From positions 62,001 to 126,000 of the forward strand of contig NZ_FNGH01000006.1 in NCBI RefSeq assembly GCF_900102875.1: a stretch of 64,000 nt of DNA, in the 5' to 3' direction. The notes under the pieces were generated by a model. That model was not told the origin of the DNA. It ran no database searches and saw nothing but the letters and a program-made list of their open reading frames with translations. The DNA is from Franzmannia pantelleriensis (GTDB taxonomy: Bacteria > Pseudomonadota > Gammaproteobacteria > Pseudomonadales > Halomonadaceae). Numbering within the stretch: position 1 is the first letter of the stretch; every line of letters starts with the position of its first letter. A program made the translations under genes and the position numbers. Shown one piece after another: positions 25,121-32,890 of this stretch.

Positions 25121-26800
25121 ATGAGTGCTATCGTTCTGCTGGTGCTAGGTCTTGCCGGGATGGCCGGGGGGTACTTCGTGTACTCCAAGTTCATCGCCGA
25201 GAAGATTTATCGCCTCGATCCCGACTTCAAGACGCCTGCCCATGAGTACGAGGACGGCGTCGACTTCGTGCCCACCAACCGCTTCATTCTCTGGGGCCAC
25301 CACTTCACCTCGGTGGCCGGTGCCGCGCCTATTGTCGGGCCGGCCATTGCGGTGATCTGGGGCTGGCTGCCGGCCTTCCTGTGGGTGGTGTTCGGCACCA
25401 TCTTTTTTGCCGGGGTGCACGACTTCGGCGCCATCTGGGCCAGCGTGCGCAACAAGGCCAAGTCGGTGGGGGCCCTTACCGGCGATGTGGTAGGTAGCCG
25501 TGCGCGTAGCATCTTCATGATCGTGATCTTCCTGGTGCTATTGATGGTCAACGCGGTGTTCGCGGTGGTCATCGCCGGGCTGATGATGAATTTCTCCAGC
25601 GCCGTGGTCCCGGTGTGGGGTGCGATCCTGGTGGCATTGATCATCGGTCAGTTGATCTATCGCCGCATGCTGAGCCTGCCGGCGGTCTCGGTGATCGGGG
25701 TGATCGCGCTTTACGCGCTGATTGGCCTCGGGCCGTCGGTGCCGCTGCAGATGCCCGCTGAGGTGGCTGGCCTCTCTGGCAATGCGGTATGGATCCTGAT
25801 TCTGTTTGGCTATGCCGCCATCGCTTCGCTGCTGCCGGTTTGGGTGCTGCTGCAGCCGCGCGATTACATCAACGGCCTGCAGCTGTTTATTGGCCTAATC
25901 GTGCTCTATGGCGCCATTCTGCTGCTCAATCCGAGCGTTGTCGCGCCGATGGTCAACAGCGACGTACCGGCAGGAACGCCGTCGATGTTGCCATTGCTGT
26001 TCGTGACCATCGCCTGCGGCGCGATCTCCGGCTTTCACGGGCTGGTCTCGTCGGGTACCACGTCCAAGCAGCTCAACAAGGAAACCGATGCCCGCTTCGT
26101 CGGCTACTTTGGTGCCGTGGGTGAAGGCATGCTGGCGCTGGCCGCGATCCTCGCCGCCACCGCTGGCTTTGCGAGCCTGGCCGACTGGCAAGCCATGTAC
26201 ACTGCCTTCGGTGCGGGCGGCGTGAATGCCTTCGTCGAGGGCGGCGCCTTCATGATCCACAATGGCCTGGGGCTGCCGGAAGCCACCGCCGCGACCCTGC
26301 TGACGGTAATGGCGGCGCTGTTCGCCGGTACTACCATGGATACTGGCCTGCGCCTGCAGCGCTATATCTTCCAGGAGTGGGGCGAGATCTATCAGCAGCC
26401 ATGGATGAAGAAGTCGGCCCCGGCGACGCTGCTGGCGGTGGGTAGCTGCCTGCTGCTGGCCTTCGGTGCCGGCGGTGCCGATGGCACCGGTGGCATGATC
26501 ATCTGGCCGCTGTTTGGTACCACTAACCAGCTGCTGGCGGGTCTGACCCTGCTGGTGATCACGGTGATGCTGGTGCGCCTGCGTCGGCCGATGTGGTACA
26601 CCCTGGTGCCGCTGTGCTTCCTGCTGGTGATGACCATTGCCGCGCTGCTGATGCAGCTGCGCACCTTCTTCAACGACGGTAACTACTTCCTGCTGTTCCT
26701 GGATATCGTGGTGCTGATTGCTGCGATAATGGTGGCCATGGAGTGTGCGGCGGCGCTCAAGCGCGCCCGCACGGAAATGGCCGAACAGGGTGAGGGGTGA
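25121..26800 (+). CDS. CstA/BtsT-family carbon starvation transporter
   Basis: A 559-residue multi-helix membrane protein of the CstA family, whose characterised members take up pyruvate or peptides. Family landmarks are the opening AIVLLVLGLAGMAGGYFVYSKFIAEKIY, HEYEDGVDFVPTNRFILWGHHFTSVAGAAPIVGPA (about 42-78), FHGLVSSGTTSKQL, and GTTMDTGLRLQRYIFQE. It is shorter than E. coli CstA (about 700). I use the ATG at 25121 with AGGAG 8 bases upstream. The usual YbdD/DUF466 partner is absent; a CC-ending small protein follows instead, 22 bases downstream. Confidence 0.9.
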   Translation: MSAIVLLVLGLAGMAGGYFVYSKFIAEKIYRLDPDFKTPAHEYEDGVDFVPTNRFILWGHHFTSVAGAAPIVGPAIAVIWGWLPAFLWVVFGTIFFAGVHDFGAIWASVRNKAKSVGALTGDVVGSRARSIFMIVIFLVLLMVNAVFAVVIAGLMMNFSSAVVPVWGAILVALIIGQLIYRRMLSLPAVSVIGVIALYALIGLGPSVPLQMPAEVAGLSGNAVWILILFGYAAIASLLPVWVLLQPRDYINGLQLFIGLIVLYGAILLLNPSVVAPMVNSDVPAGTPSMLPLLFVTIACGAISGFHGLVSSGTTSKQLNKETDARFVGYFGAVGEGMLALAAILAATAGFASLADWQAMYTAFGAGGVNAFVEGGAFMIHNGLGLPEATAATLLTVMAALFAGTTMDTGLRLQRYIFQEWGEIYQQPWMKKSAPATLLAVGSCLLLAFGAGGADGTGGMIIWPLFGTTNQLLAGLTLLVITVMLVRLRRPMWYTLVPLCFLLVMTIAALLMQLRTFFNDGNYFLLFLDIVVLIAAIMVAMECAAALKRARTEMAEQGEG

Positions 26801-26822
26801 CTGACGCCCCAAGGAGCGACTG

Positions 26823-27125
26823 ATGCACGACGATCATGACACCGGGCATGATCCTCGTCGCGAAAAAATCCGGGCCTGGCTTAGCCAGGCCCGTTTCTTC
26901 GCCGAGGAGGTCTACTCCTCGCGCTATCGCGGGGCGATCGCTCGCGCCCGTCGCGATGAGGACGATCTGTTCATGCTGCTGGTGTTTTCGGAGATGATGG
27001 GCGTGCCCAATCCGGCCGCCTATTACACCCTGGAACTGCAACCGCTGCTGCTCGAACGCTTCCACGACTGGCATAAACGGATGGGGATGGAGCGCTCGCC
27101 GCTGGATCACTTCAGGTGCTGTTAG
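26823..27125 (+). CDS. Small CstA-linked protein ending in Cys-Cys (cory-CC-star-like)
   Basis: A 100-residue, probably soluble protein with charged N-terminal third, helices ARFFAEEVYSSRYRGAIARARRDEDDLFMLLVFSEMMGVPNP and a C-terminus DHFRCC immediately before the stop. The terminal Cys pair and the position after a CstA-type transporter match a small family that I recall being annotated as 'cory-CC-star'. Its function is unknown. An AAGGAG site is 7 bases before the ATG. The two terminal cysteines would suit metal or thiol chemistry, but that is inference. Confidence 0.7.
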   Translation: MHDDHDTGHDPRREKIRAWLSQARFFAEEVYSSRYRGAIARARRDEDDLFMLLVFSEMMGVPNPAAYYTLELQPLLLERFHDWHKRMGMERSPLDHFRCC

Positions 27126-27196
27126 CGGCAGCTGCTTCGACGCACGAGCGTACCCATTAGCATTGCTTGAGTGGTAGTGCTCGGGGCTGATCCGTC

Positions 27197-27290
27197 GACA
27201 AGCCTATGAGGGGGCGCCATGAACCCCTCCCTGGGGGCTACCTGGACCATCCCTGGTCCAGAACCCCCTCTTCGGCTTGTCCCCGGCGCC
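27197..27290. repeat. Intergenic palindromic repeat (REP-like), copy 1
   Basis: A nested structure. The inner palindrome CTGGACCA-TCCC-TGGTCCAG lies within outer arms GACAAGCC..GAGGGGG (27197-27214) and CCCCCTC..GGCTTGTC (27264-27282). It occupies the gap between the CC-protein and the ArsA-like gene. A partial relative is at 40141-40187, with 30 of 40 aligned bases the same. Confidence 0.6.
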
Positions 27291-27337
27291 CCTCGCGGCA
27301 GGCCCTTGCGATAGCCCCGTGACATTGGGATTAGTGC

Positions 27338-28348
27338 ATGATGAAAGATTTACTGCAGAAACGCCTGCTATGGGTCGGCGGCAAGGGTGGGGTGGGCAAG
27401 ACCACCGTGGCCGCCTCGCTGGCGGTGTTGGCCGCGCGTCGCGAGCGGCGCGTGCTGGTGGTCTCCACCGACCCGGCGCACAGCCTGGGCGATGTCTTCG
27501 ACCGCGAGCTGAACGATACCCCGCGGCGCCTGTTACCCAACCTCGATGCCATGGAGATCGACCCCGACATCGAGGTCGAGGCGCACCTGACGAGGGTCAC
27601 CGAGCAGATGCGCCGCTACGCAGCACCGGAGATGATGAAGGAGCTCGAGCGCCAGATGCGCCTCACCCGGCAGTCGCCCGGGACCCAGGAGGCGGCGCTG
27701 CTCGAGCGTCTGGCACGGCTGATGACCGATGACCAGCTGCCCTATGATTTGATTATTTTCGACACCGCACCCACCGGCCACACCCTGCGTCTGCTGACAC
27801 TGCCAGAGGCGATGGCGGCGTGGACCGATGGACTGCTGGCACACAATCGCAAGTCCGAGGAGCTGGGCAAGGTGCTCCAGCACCTGACCCCGAAGCGCGG
27901 TCGCGACGTTGCCACGCCGTTCGATGATCCCCAGGAAGACGCCTTCAGTGATCTCGACGAGCGGACCCGCGACGTGGCCCAGACGCTGCTCAATCGACGT
28001 CGCCTGTTTCATCAGGCCCGGCGGCGCATCGAGAATCCCGATGAGAGCAATTTCCTGTTCGTGATGACCCCGGAGCGGCTGCCGATTCTCGAGACCGCCC
28101 GCGCCGTCGAGGCACTGGAGGCGGCCAAGGTCCCGGTGGCCGGCACCCTGGTCAATCGGGTGATTCCGGCGGACGCCGGCGGCGACTTCCTGCGCGCGCG
28201 GCGCGATCAGGAGTCGGTCTATCTGGCCAGCATCGACCAGACCTTCAGCCACTTGCCCAGGCCACATTTGCCGTGGTTGCCCACCGATGTACAGGGCATC
28301 GAGATTCTCGATGACCTGGCCGACCGCCTCGATGCCTTAGGGTTCTAG
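27338..28348 (+). CDS. ArsA/Get3-family ATPase
   Basis: A 336-residue single-domain ATPase. The deviant P-loop GGKGGVGKTT is at about 14-23, the switch-I-like STDPAHSLGD at 43-52 and switch-II FDTAPTGHTLRLL near 143-155. One ATPase unit, as in Get3 and cyanobacterial or archaeal ArsA, not the duplicated E. coli plasmid ArsA; homodimerisation is expected. No arsenite pump or ArsR is nearby, so arsenic resistance is unlikely. Its position after cstA and the CC-protein suggests a chaperone-like or assembly role for that membrane module. The start may be the ATG at 27338 or the adjacent one at 27341. Confidence 0.85.
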   Translation: MMKDLLQKRLLWVGGKGGVGKTTVAASLAVLAARRERRVLVVSTDPAHSLGDVFDRELNDTPRRLLPNLDAMEIDPDIEVEAHLTRVTEQMRRYAAPEMMKELERQMRLTRQSPGTQEAALLERLARLMTDDQLPYDLIIFDTAPTGHTLRLLTLPEAMAAWTDGLLAHNRKSEELGKVLQHLTPKRGRDVATPFDDPQEDAFSDLDERTRDVAQTLLNRRRLFHQARRRIENPDESNFLFVMTPERLPILETARAVEALEAAKVPVAGTLVNRVIPADAGGDFLRARRDQESVYLASIDQTFSHLPRPHLPWLPTDVQGIEILDDLADRLDALGF

Positions 28349-29418
28349 CTCGAGGCGGCGTGGGTGTCGAGCAGGTCGAGACGCCGCGTCGGCCAGTGCA
28401 CGACGGCGGTGTGCCGCACCATGCGCTCGGCAAGCGCCGGGTGCTCGCGGCTGATCACCTGGCTGGCAAAGTCCGACAGGAAGCGTGCTTTGAGCTCGGC
28501 ACGGGCGCGATCGACACCGATGTCCTGATAGGGCGTTGACGCTAGCAGCATGAAACCGTCGTCGGGAATCCGTCCGGCGCGCATATTGGCGTCGATGATG
28601 CTCGCCGCGGTGCCCACCGGTTCCGAGAGGTTGGGGCTGTAGGGACCGACGATAAGCGCGGTATTGGGCACATGCAGGAAGTCGAAGCCGCGGCCGACGC
28701 AGATCACCCATTCGCGATGCTCGATATCCAGCGCCCGGGATACCCCGCGCAGCGACTCGACGTGTGCCAGGTTGCCCTCCAGCAGTGGCAACAGGTCGCG
28801 CAGCGTGGCCGCTGGCATATCGGGGCACAGCGCGGTTATACGCTGGGTCAGGCCATTGGCTTGATGGGCATCCAGCGTGCTGATGTCGAGCACGCTGCCG
28901 TCGTCGCCGTGAACGATCAGGGCATCGTTGTCGGTTTCGAAACCGCACACCAGCGGGTAGACGTGACGGTGGTCAGCGCCGAACAGCTGCTCGGCCTGGG
29001 CGCGGATCTGGTAGGCATGGGCCAGCGCCGCCTGAGTGTCGCAGTCGAACCCGGCGCAGCCGCGGGAGCGCTCTCCGCGGGAGAAGTGGTAGGTGATCAG
29101 CATCAGTACGCCATGACCGGCGCGGGCGGCTTCGCTGACGCTCTCGGCAAGCATCTCGCCCAGGTAGGGCCAGCCGAGGTGGAAGATGCCGCCAAGGTTG
29201 CGAAATGGACGAATGATGCCCAGCGGCGTGCGCGTGGCGTGGGGCAGATGAATGCGTCCGTCCATGCACTTCATCGCCACGATACGCGTAGGGTGCGCGG
29301 CCAGATAGCGCTCCCGGGCCAGCCACGCCGAGGGGCTACCGAACGTCTCGGCGTGATCACGGGACAGGGTCAGCAGCCACTCGATGCGCTGTGTCAGGGG
29401 GCGGTCGTGAATCTCCAT
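28345..29418 (-). CDS. CsoSCA-like (beta-type) carbonic anhydrase domain protein
   Basis: A 357-residue protein with a beta-carbonic-anhydrase-like zinc site spaced as in the carboxysomal shell enzyme. Cys51-x-Asp53-x-Arg55 lies in MKCMDGRIH, His111 in ITYHFSRG and Cys121 in RGCAGFD. A second related half (VICVGRGFDFLHVPNTALIVGPY...) follows, as in the internally duplicated CsoSCA. No RuBisCO or shell protein genes are in the window, so it is probably a free-standing hydratase or a relative with another role. The stop overlaps the convergent ArsA-like gene by 4 bases. Catalytic activity is inferred from the ligand pattern only. Confidence 0.65.
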   Translation of the reverse strand: MEIHDRPLTQRIEWLLTLSRDHAETFGSPSAWLARERYLAAHPTRIVAMKCMDGRIHLPHATRTPLGIIRPFRNLGGIFHLGWPYLGEMLAESVSEAARAGHGVLMLITYHFSRGERSRGCAGFDCDTQAALAHAYQIRAQAEQLFGADHRHVYPLVCGFETDNDALIVHGDDGSVLDISTLDAHQANGLTQRITALCPDMPAATLRDLLPLLEGNLAHVESLRGVSRALDIEHREWVICVGRGFDFLHVPNTALIVGPYSPNLSEPVGTAASIIDANMRAGRIPDDGFMLLASTPYQDIGVDRARAELKARFLSDFASQVISREHPALAERMVRHTAVVHWPTRRLDLLDTHAASS

Positions 29419-29438
29419 GGGCGGCTCGTTCGGCGTTG

Positions 29439-30074
29439 TTAGAGGTCGACCTTGTCCTTGAACTCACACAGGTCCTCGATCACGCAGCTGCCGCAGCGCG
29501 GCTTGCGTGCTAGGCAAGTATAGCGGCCGTGGAGTATCAGCCAGTGGTGGGCATCCTGGCGAAACTCCCTGGGCACATGGCGCATCAGCTTCTTCTCGAC
29601 CTCGACCACGTCCTTGCCCGTGGCGATGCGGGTGCGGTTGGAGACCCGGAAGATATGGGTGTCCACAGCGATAGTCGGCTGCCCGAAGGCGGTATTGAGG
29701 ATCACATTGGCCGTCTTGCGGCCCACGCCTGGCAGCGCCTCCAGGGCCGCGCGTGTCTGCGGCACCTCGCCGGCATGCTTGTCGACCAGGATGTGACAGG
29801 TCTTCATCAGGTTCTCGGCCTTGGTGTTGTAGAGCCCGATGGTCTTGATGTGCTGTTTTAGGCCGTCGATGCCGAGTTCGATGATCGCTTGGGGGGTGTT
29901 GGCCACCGGGAACAGCCGTGCAGTGGCCTTGTTGACGCCAACGTCGGTGGCCTGCGCCGAGAGCAGCACGGCCGCCAGCAGTTCAAAGGGCGTGGTCCAG
30001 TTCAGCTCGGTGGTGGGCTCGGGCATATGCTCGCGTAGCCGGGTAAATATCTCATGGCGTTTGTGGGCATTCAT
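29439..30074 (-). CDS. nth: Endonuclease III
   Basis: A DNA glycosylase/AP lyase removing oxidised pyrimidines. The 211 residues contain the helix-hairpin-helix [13 protein letters not shown] (about 114-126) with the catalytic Lys, [13 protein letters not shown] with the catalytic Asp, and a C-terminal [4Fe-4S] loop C-x6-C-x2-C-x5-C ([17 protein letters not shown]). It starts inside the end of rsxB (4-base overlap), preserving the rnf/rsx-nth link seen in E. coli. Confidence 0.97.
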   Translation of the reverse strand: MNAHKRHEIFTRLREHMPEPTTELNWTTPFELLAAVLLSAQATDVGVNKATARLFPVANTPQAIIELGIDGLKQHIKTIGLYNTKAENLMKTCHILVDKHAGEVPQTRAALEALPGVGRKTANVILNTAFGQPTIAVDTHIFRVSNRTRIATGKDVVEVEKKLMRHVPREFRQDAHHWLILHGRYTCLARKPRCGSCVIEDLCEFKDKVDL

Positions 30075-31066
30075 GAGGGTTGGCCCCGTGACGGTGATTG
30101 AGAGGCGAGGGCGGCGCGGGCCTGTTCGAGCATCGCGCTGGCCCGGTCGATCTGCTGCTGGGCACTGGCCTTGGCGGCCGGGTCATGCTGACGCTCGGCG
30201 TGAGCCAGCTGTTGGTGCGCCTTGCGCAGCGACTGCTCGGCGGCATTGACCGCCATGCGCTTCTGATGCGGCCCCGGGTCGCGAGGCGCTGTGGCCTGGG
30301 ATGCGTGCTGGCCCAACTGCCGATCGAGGGCATCTAGCTGAGCCTGGTGCTCGGCGATACGTGCCGCCAGGGCCTGACGTTGCGCGACGTCACTGGCGTT
30401 CTGCTGCTGGCGGGTAAGGCGCTTTAGGGCGGCCGCAAGGCGTACACGATTGGCACGCAGGGCGCTGGGTGACAGCGCTGGCGTTTGCGCGGCGCTTGCC
30501 GGTTGGTGCTCGGTCCGGGCCAGCCGCTGGGCGCGGCGCTGGCGCTTGGCCTCGGCCTGGGCAGCCAGACGTCGCTGGCGCGCTTCGAAACGCTTGCGGC
30601 CCTGGTCTGCACGATAGGCCAGATAGCGCTGCTGCTGTGGTTCGCTGGTGGCGGCCTGCCACTGCGGATGCGGTAGCAGATCGATACAGTCGACCGGGCA
30701 GGGGGCAACACATAGCTCACAGCCGGTGCACTGGTCGACGATGACGGTATGCATCAGCTTGGCGGCACCGAGGATGGCGTCCACCGGACAGGCCTGGATG
30801 CACTTGGTGCAGCCGATGCACTCATCTTCGCGAATATAGGCGGTCAGCGGTGGCTGGGCCGGCTGCTCGAGTGCGATCTCGGGCCGCCCAGTGATCGCTG
30901 CCAGCCGCGCCACGGTGCGCTCGCCGCCTGGTGGGCAGCGATTGATGGCCTCACCTTGGGCGATCGCCTCGGCGTAGGGGCGGCAACCCGGCTGGCCGCA
31001 CTTGCCGCACTGGGTCTGGGGAAGCTCGGCGTCGATGGCGTCGATCAAGTCGTGCTGGCCCGTCAC
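30071..31066 (-). CDS. rsxB: RnfB/RsxB-type ferredoxin subunit, no anchor and with long C-terminal tail
   Basis: The iron-sulfur subunit of the Rnf/Rsx electron-transport complex. The N-terminal [4Fe-4S] domain has Cys20, Cys23, Cys28 and Cys44 ([16 protein letters not shown]). Two ferredoxin clusters follow (Cys83/86/89/93 and Cys113/116/119/123). Two features are odd. The usual N-terminal membrane helix is missing: the protein starts [12 protein letters not shown]. The protein also runs to 331 residues, with a charged, Gln/Ala-rich coiled tail from about 145 on. No other rnf genes lie beside it. It may be a soluble electron donor, or may join a complex encoded elsewhere. Confidence 0.85.
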   Translation of the reverse strand: MTGQHDLIDAIDAELPQTQCGKCGQPGCRPYAEAIAQGEAINRCPPGGERTVARLAAITGRPEIALEQPAQPPLTAYIREDECIGCTKCIQACPVDAILGAAKLMHTVIVDQCTGCELCVAPCPVDCIDLLPHPQWQAATSEPQQQRYLAYRADQGRKRFEARQRRLAAQAEAKRQRRAQRLARTEHQPASAAQTPALSPSALRANRVRLAAALKRLTRQQQNASDVAQRQALAARIAEHQAQLDALDRQLGQHASQATAPRDPGPHQKRMAVNAAEQSLRKAHQQLAHAERQHDPAAKASAQQQIDRASAMLEQARAALASQSPSRGQPS

Positions 31067-31144
31067 AGTGGCTCCTCTTTGGGCGTCTCGGCAGGCAGAT
31101 ATTGTACGTGCTTAGCGCGAGAGCGGGTACCGCCTGCCATTGGG

Positions 31145-32743
31145 CTACTGTGAAGGGGCCGTGGTAGTCGCGTGGCGATGGCCAGGGATGGTTGCGACCC
31201 GATTTCTGCCACTCTCCTTGGCGCGGTAGAGCGCCTGATCGGCGGCCTGCATCAGCGATACGGCGTCGTCCAGCCCAGTGGGGTGACAGCTGGCGACGCC
31301 GATGCTGACCGTCAAGTGGGGGGCGGTGGGAGACGTGGCGTGAGGAAGCGCACGCGCTTCGATGGCCAAGCGCAGCGACTCTGCCTGGAGCATGGCCGCT
31401 TGGAGAGAGGTGTCCGGCATCAGTACGCTGAATTCTTCGCCGCCAGTGCGGGCCGCCAGGATACGCTTGCCGCCTAGGTGCTGCTGCATGCATTCGGCGA
31501 GTGCAATCAGGCAATCATCGCCGGCAAGATGACCGTAGTAATCGTTGTATAGCTTGAAATGGTCGATATCGATCATCAATGCCGAGACCTGATGGCCCGA
31601 GGCCTGGGCGCTGTGTAACGCCTGTTCGAGGCGTTGATCGAACAGTCGACGGTTGGCAAGGCCGGTCAACGAATCGTGCTGTGACAATTCGAGTAGCAGC
31701 GACGACTGCTGGTAGTGGTGGTCGACCAGGTCGCGAAATTCCTGGGCCAGCGTGCCGATTTCATCGCGACGCGCCAGCAGGTGCGCAGGCATTGGGGGCG
31801 GTGCTGCCTCGAGGTGTACGCGCTGAGTGAATCGCGAGAGCTGGCGAATCGGTGCCAGCACGATGCTCTCGAGCAGCCACAGGACGATCAGCAGGGTCAC
31901 GATCAGCACACCGCTGGTCCAGTAAAGGGCGAACCGAAAGGTCTCCAGGCTGGCCTGATAACGCTGGCGGGGGAGCAGTGCGTCGACGCGAATCAGGTGA
32001 TCGTCGGGCATGGCGTCGAGGGTGCGGCTGGCGGCCATGCGGGTCGATGATACCCGTCTCAGATTATCGTTGGCGTCGGCGTTGCTGTTCGAAACGCTGT
32101 TCACGTCCAGTTCAATGCCGGTAGTGTCGCGCAGCTGCTCGATCCACGACGTCGAGAGCGGGCGTACCATCAGCAGCGAGCCGGCCGAGGGGGATGTCTC
32201 GTGACTGCGGTAGATGCCTGACATGGACGCCATGGCCATGTCAGGACTGGCCAGCAGCCAGGTCTGAGTCTCGTCGCTCTGGCGCTCAAGCTTGGATTGC
32301 ATGGCGTCGATATAGGAAACGACCCAGTGGCAGGGCGTTTTCGACCCATTACATGAGGTGAACTCGCCGTCCTCGTCGAAGCCCGCTACCCAGACGGGGC
32401 GGTGCTGAGCATCGAAAAAGATCATCATCTTGAGGTCGAGGGTTTCCAATGTGCTCTGATACAGATTGGAGTCGACATACTCGGGCCGTTCTCCGAGCAC
32501 GAACTGGTAGGTGTCGTCCCACCAGGCCCAGTCCTCGACCACGCGTCTCATGTGGCCAAGCTCGCTGCCGATGGCGCGCTCGGCCCTGTCGAGTTCGCTA
32601 CCGGCGAACTGCTCTTCGTCCTCGAGCAGGATCGGCATGATCTGATAACGGGCGACCAGCACCAACGCCAGCAGCGCAAGGCACAGTACACCGCCCAGCG
32701 CGAGCAGGAAACGAAGGCGTAACGAGGCGAAGGTGCGTGGCAT
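31145..32743 (-). CDS. CHASE4-HAMP-GGDEF diguanylate cyclase
   Basis: A 532-residue membrane enzyme predicted to make c-di-GMP. It has a first helix at about 8-28 and a periplasmic CHASE4 sensor (VVEDWAWWDDTYQFV near 62-76, with DAQHRPVWVAGFDEDG). A second helix at about 272-294 leads into a HAMP segment (LAPIRQLSRFTQRV) and a GGDEF domain with DSLTGLANRRLFDQRL and the active-site GGEEF loop. No inhibitory RxxD is obvious before the GGEEF. The sensor would read an extracytoplasmic signal; the ligand is unknown. It is transcribed alone. Confidence 0.92.
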   Translation of the reverse strand: MPRTFASLRLRFLLALGGVLCLALLALVLVARYQIMPILLEDEEQFAGSELDRAERAIGSELGHMRRVVEDWAWWDDTYQFVLGERPEYVDSNLYQSTLETLDLKMMIFFDAQHRPVWVAGFDEDGEFTSCNGSKTPCHWVVSYIDAMQSKLERQSDETQTWLLASPDMAMASMSGIYRSHETSPSAGSLLMVRPLSTSWIEQLRDTTGIELDVNSVSNSNADANDNLRRVSSTRMAASRTLDAMPDDHLIRVDALLPRQRYQASLETFRFALYWTSGVLIVTLLIVLWLLESIVLAPIRQLSRFTQRVHLEAAPPPMPAHLLARRDEIGTLAQEFRDLVDHHYQQSSLLLELSQHDSLTGLANRRLFDQRLEQALHSAQASGHQVSALMIDIDHFKLYNDYYGHLAGDDCLIALAECMQQHLGGKRILAARTGGEEFSVLMPDTSLQAAMLQAESLRLAIEARALPHATSPTAPHLTVSIGVASCHPTGLDDAVSLMQAADQALYRAKESGRNRVATIPGHRHATTTAPSQ

Positions 32744-32835
32744 CAGGCTCCCCGGCGCTAAGTGGCCTGGTTATGTACGAAATATCCTACAAAGCCTATC
32801 GGCGAGCACTAACGATTCTTTAGTTCAGGACGCAT

Positions 32836-32869
32836 AAAAAGCGGGCGCCTGGATATGCCAGGCGCCCGC
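32836..32869 (-). terminator. Rho-independent terminator of metG
   Basis: A perfect stem GCGGGCGCCTGG/CCAGGCGCCCGC followed on the minus strand by TTTTT, 22 bases after the metG stop. Confidence 0.85.
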
Positions 32870-32890
32870 TGTGCGATCCCCGCTGAGGTA

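Noticed and set aside
25895-26812. A His/Gln-rich frame antisense to cstA
   Set aside because: The His/Gln richness is the complement of hydrophobic codons in the transporter.
27338-28348. Arsenic resistance operon
   Set aside because: The ATPase is single-domain and no ArsB, ArsC, ArsD or ArsR gene is near, so an arsenite-pump role is not supported.
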